Below are positions 6,465 through 7,059 of a stretch of 7,059 bases of DNA, piece by piece. This DNA comes from Gammaproteobacteria bacterium. GTDB lineage: Bacteria > Pseudomonadota > Gammaproteobacteria > Pseudomonadales > Pseudomonadaceae. The DNA lies in assembly GCA_012513235.1 (NCBI GenBank), contig JAAZCO010000364.1, positions 1-7,059 of the forward strand. Reading direction: 5' to 3'. Every line of letters starts with the position of its first letter. Positions within the stretch are counted from its first letter, which is position 1. The position numbers and the translations under genes were made by a program. The notes under the pieces are model-generated. The model did not search any database. It was given only the letters and a program-made list of their open reading frames with translations, and was not told the DNA's origin.

Positions 6465-6533
6465 TGACTCGGGTTGCTGCTGGGTCGTGCAGTGAGTAAA
6501 TTCACCACCAAGTAAAACAGTGTGACTCGGTTG
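6465..6533. repeat. Imperfect direct repeat upstream of the cytochrome c' gene
   Basis: TGACTCGGGTTG (6465-6476) recurs as TGACTCGGTTG (6523-6533), identical apart from one extra G. The starts are 58 bp apart, a little over five helical turns. The copies lie 37-48 and 95-105 bp upstream of the cytochrome c' ATG. A pair of sites for a regulator would look like this, but no known motif is recognised. Confidence 0.4.
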
Positions 6534-6557
6534 GATGGCAACACCGCCGTCAGAAAC

Positions 6558-6574
6558 TACTGTTAGAAACAGTA
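6558..6574. repeat. Inverted repeat upstream of the cytochrome c' gene
   Basis: TACTGTT (6558-6564) and AACAGTA (6568-6574) are exactly complementary around a 3-base loop. No T-run follows, so it is not a standard terminator. Its ACTGTT/AACAGT half-sites are the same as those of the inverted repeat upstream of metX, with a different spacer. Confidence 0.4.
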
Positions 6575-7041
6575 TCCTGCAGGAAGTTTTGCCCAATTGC
6601 ATCCATTTACATATTCGAGCCGAGCATAATAATAGCTTAACTCAGCTGTAAATAAATCATAGAACAGGCTCTGTCATGATGCTTAGCGCTCAACAGCTGG
6701 ACTGTAAGCGAGCAGCTAGCAGGCTATAACCCTTATGCTATATGGCTATAAAATAATAACTGTATCCTCAGTTGCTAATCTTGCCATAGGCTTAATTTAC
6801 CTAACCTTTACTTTGTGTCTGTCGCTTTGATTGATAGGCGGCACAGCCCAATGAGGCTCAATGTGTTAGGTTGGTGCTTGAGTATGCTGCGTTCACCATG
6901 TTTTTCAGTGATTTTTATAGAATAAAACACGAAATCAGCCTTTATATCTTGAGTCCTGATGCAGACCTTGCCAGACTTCGCATCGCGCGGCGGTGACGCG
7001 CATTTACTTGATTAACTTTATGATTTAAAGGAGCTATGCGC

Positions 7042-7059
7042 GTGAAAAAAACTAAGCAA
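7042..7059 (+). CDS. Start of an unidentified gene, truncated by the right edge
   Basis: Only six codons (MKKTKQ) are visible. AAAGGAG at 7027-7033 is a strong Shine-Dalgarno with 8 bases of spacing to the GTG at 7042. The in-frame ATG at 7036 is only 2 bases from it and is a less likely start. A lysine-rich beginning fits a signal peptide or a small basic protein, but nothing more can be said. Confidence 0.5.

Larger units (their letters stand above)
6429..7041. other. Long intergenic region without a recognisable gene
   Basis: These 613 bases lie between the divergent starts of the cytochrome c' gene and the right-edge gene. I find no supported coding sequence; the short frames present (about 17-24 codons, for example from 6676 and 6851) have no Shine-Dalgarno. 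On the minus strand TTTACA (6647-6652) and TATTAT (6626-6631) form a possible promoter for the cytochrome c' gene, but the spacing is only 15 bases. On the plus strand TTCACC (6892-6897) and TATAGA (6916-6921) are 18 apart, a weak match. Short complementary stretches occur at 6958-6962 with 6980-6984 and at 6985-6989 with 6997-7001, so the leader of the right-edge gene may fold; I cannot match it to any known riboswitch. No FNR/ANR box (TTGAT-N4-ATCAA) is visible, and no tRNA or terminator. Confidence 0.6.

Noticed and set aside
6821..6840. FNR/ANR-like site near TTTGATTGATAG
   Set aside because: Only one half-site matches; the second half (ATCAA at the right spacing) is absent.

Overview
The window reads as ordinary chromosomal DNA from a gammaproteobacterium of the Pseudomonas lineage. 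The leftward run proC-yggT-yggU-metX-metW-DUF4426 and the divergent pilT match the gene order I know from Pseudomonas aeruginosa, and the proteins look close to that family along their whole length. Base composition is clearly more AT-rich than in a typical high-GC Pseudomonas, so a low-GC relative in the Pseudomonadaceae (Thiopseudomonas- or Denitrificimonas-like) is my inference, not something the sequence proves.

Left part (1-3760, minus strand): six genes are read leftward. proC (last step of proline synthesis), yggT (membrane protein) and yggU (DUF167) are packed with gaps of a few bases or overlaps. About 177 bp then separate yggU from metX, room for a separate promoter. metX and metW make and support O-acylhomoserine synthesis for methionine, and the start of an exported DUF4426 protein runs off the left edge. 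Several Shine-Dalgarno sequences overlap the preceding stop codon, which suggests coupled translation.

Middle (3761-5868): a 333 bp divergent region carries no gene and holds promoter-like elements for proC and pilT. It lacks the yggS gene expected there. pilT (type IV pilus retraction ATPase) follows on the plus strand, and next comes a membrane cytochrome b561-type gene where pilU would be expected.

Right part (5869-7059): the b561 gene converges on a minus-strand gene for a periplasmic cytochrome c', with a strong bidirectional hairpin terminator between them. The two cytochromes may be electron-transfer partners (inference). About 613 bp without a recognisable gene follow, containing an imperfect direct repeat and a short inverted repeat upstream of the cytochrome c' gene. 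The first six codons of a plus-strand gene then run off the right edge.

I see no insertion sequence, phage gene, CRISPR array, tRNA or rRNA, and no convincing sign of an undescribed system. The points most worth checking are the missing yggS and pilU, the b561/cytochrome c' pair with its tyrosine-type distal position, and the repeats in the cytochrome c' upstream region.
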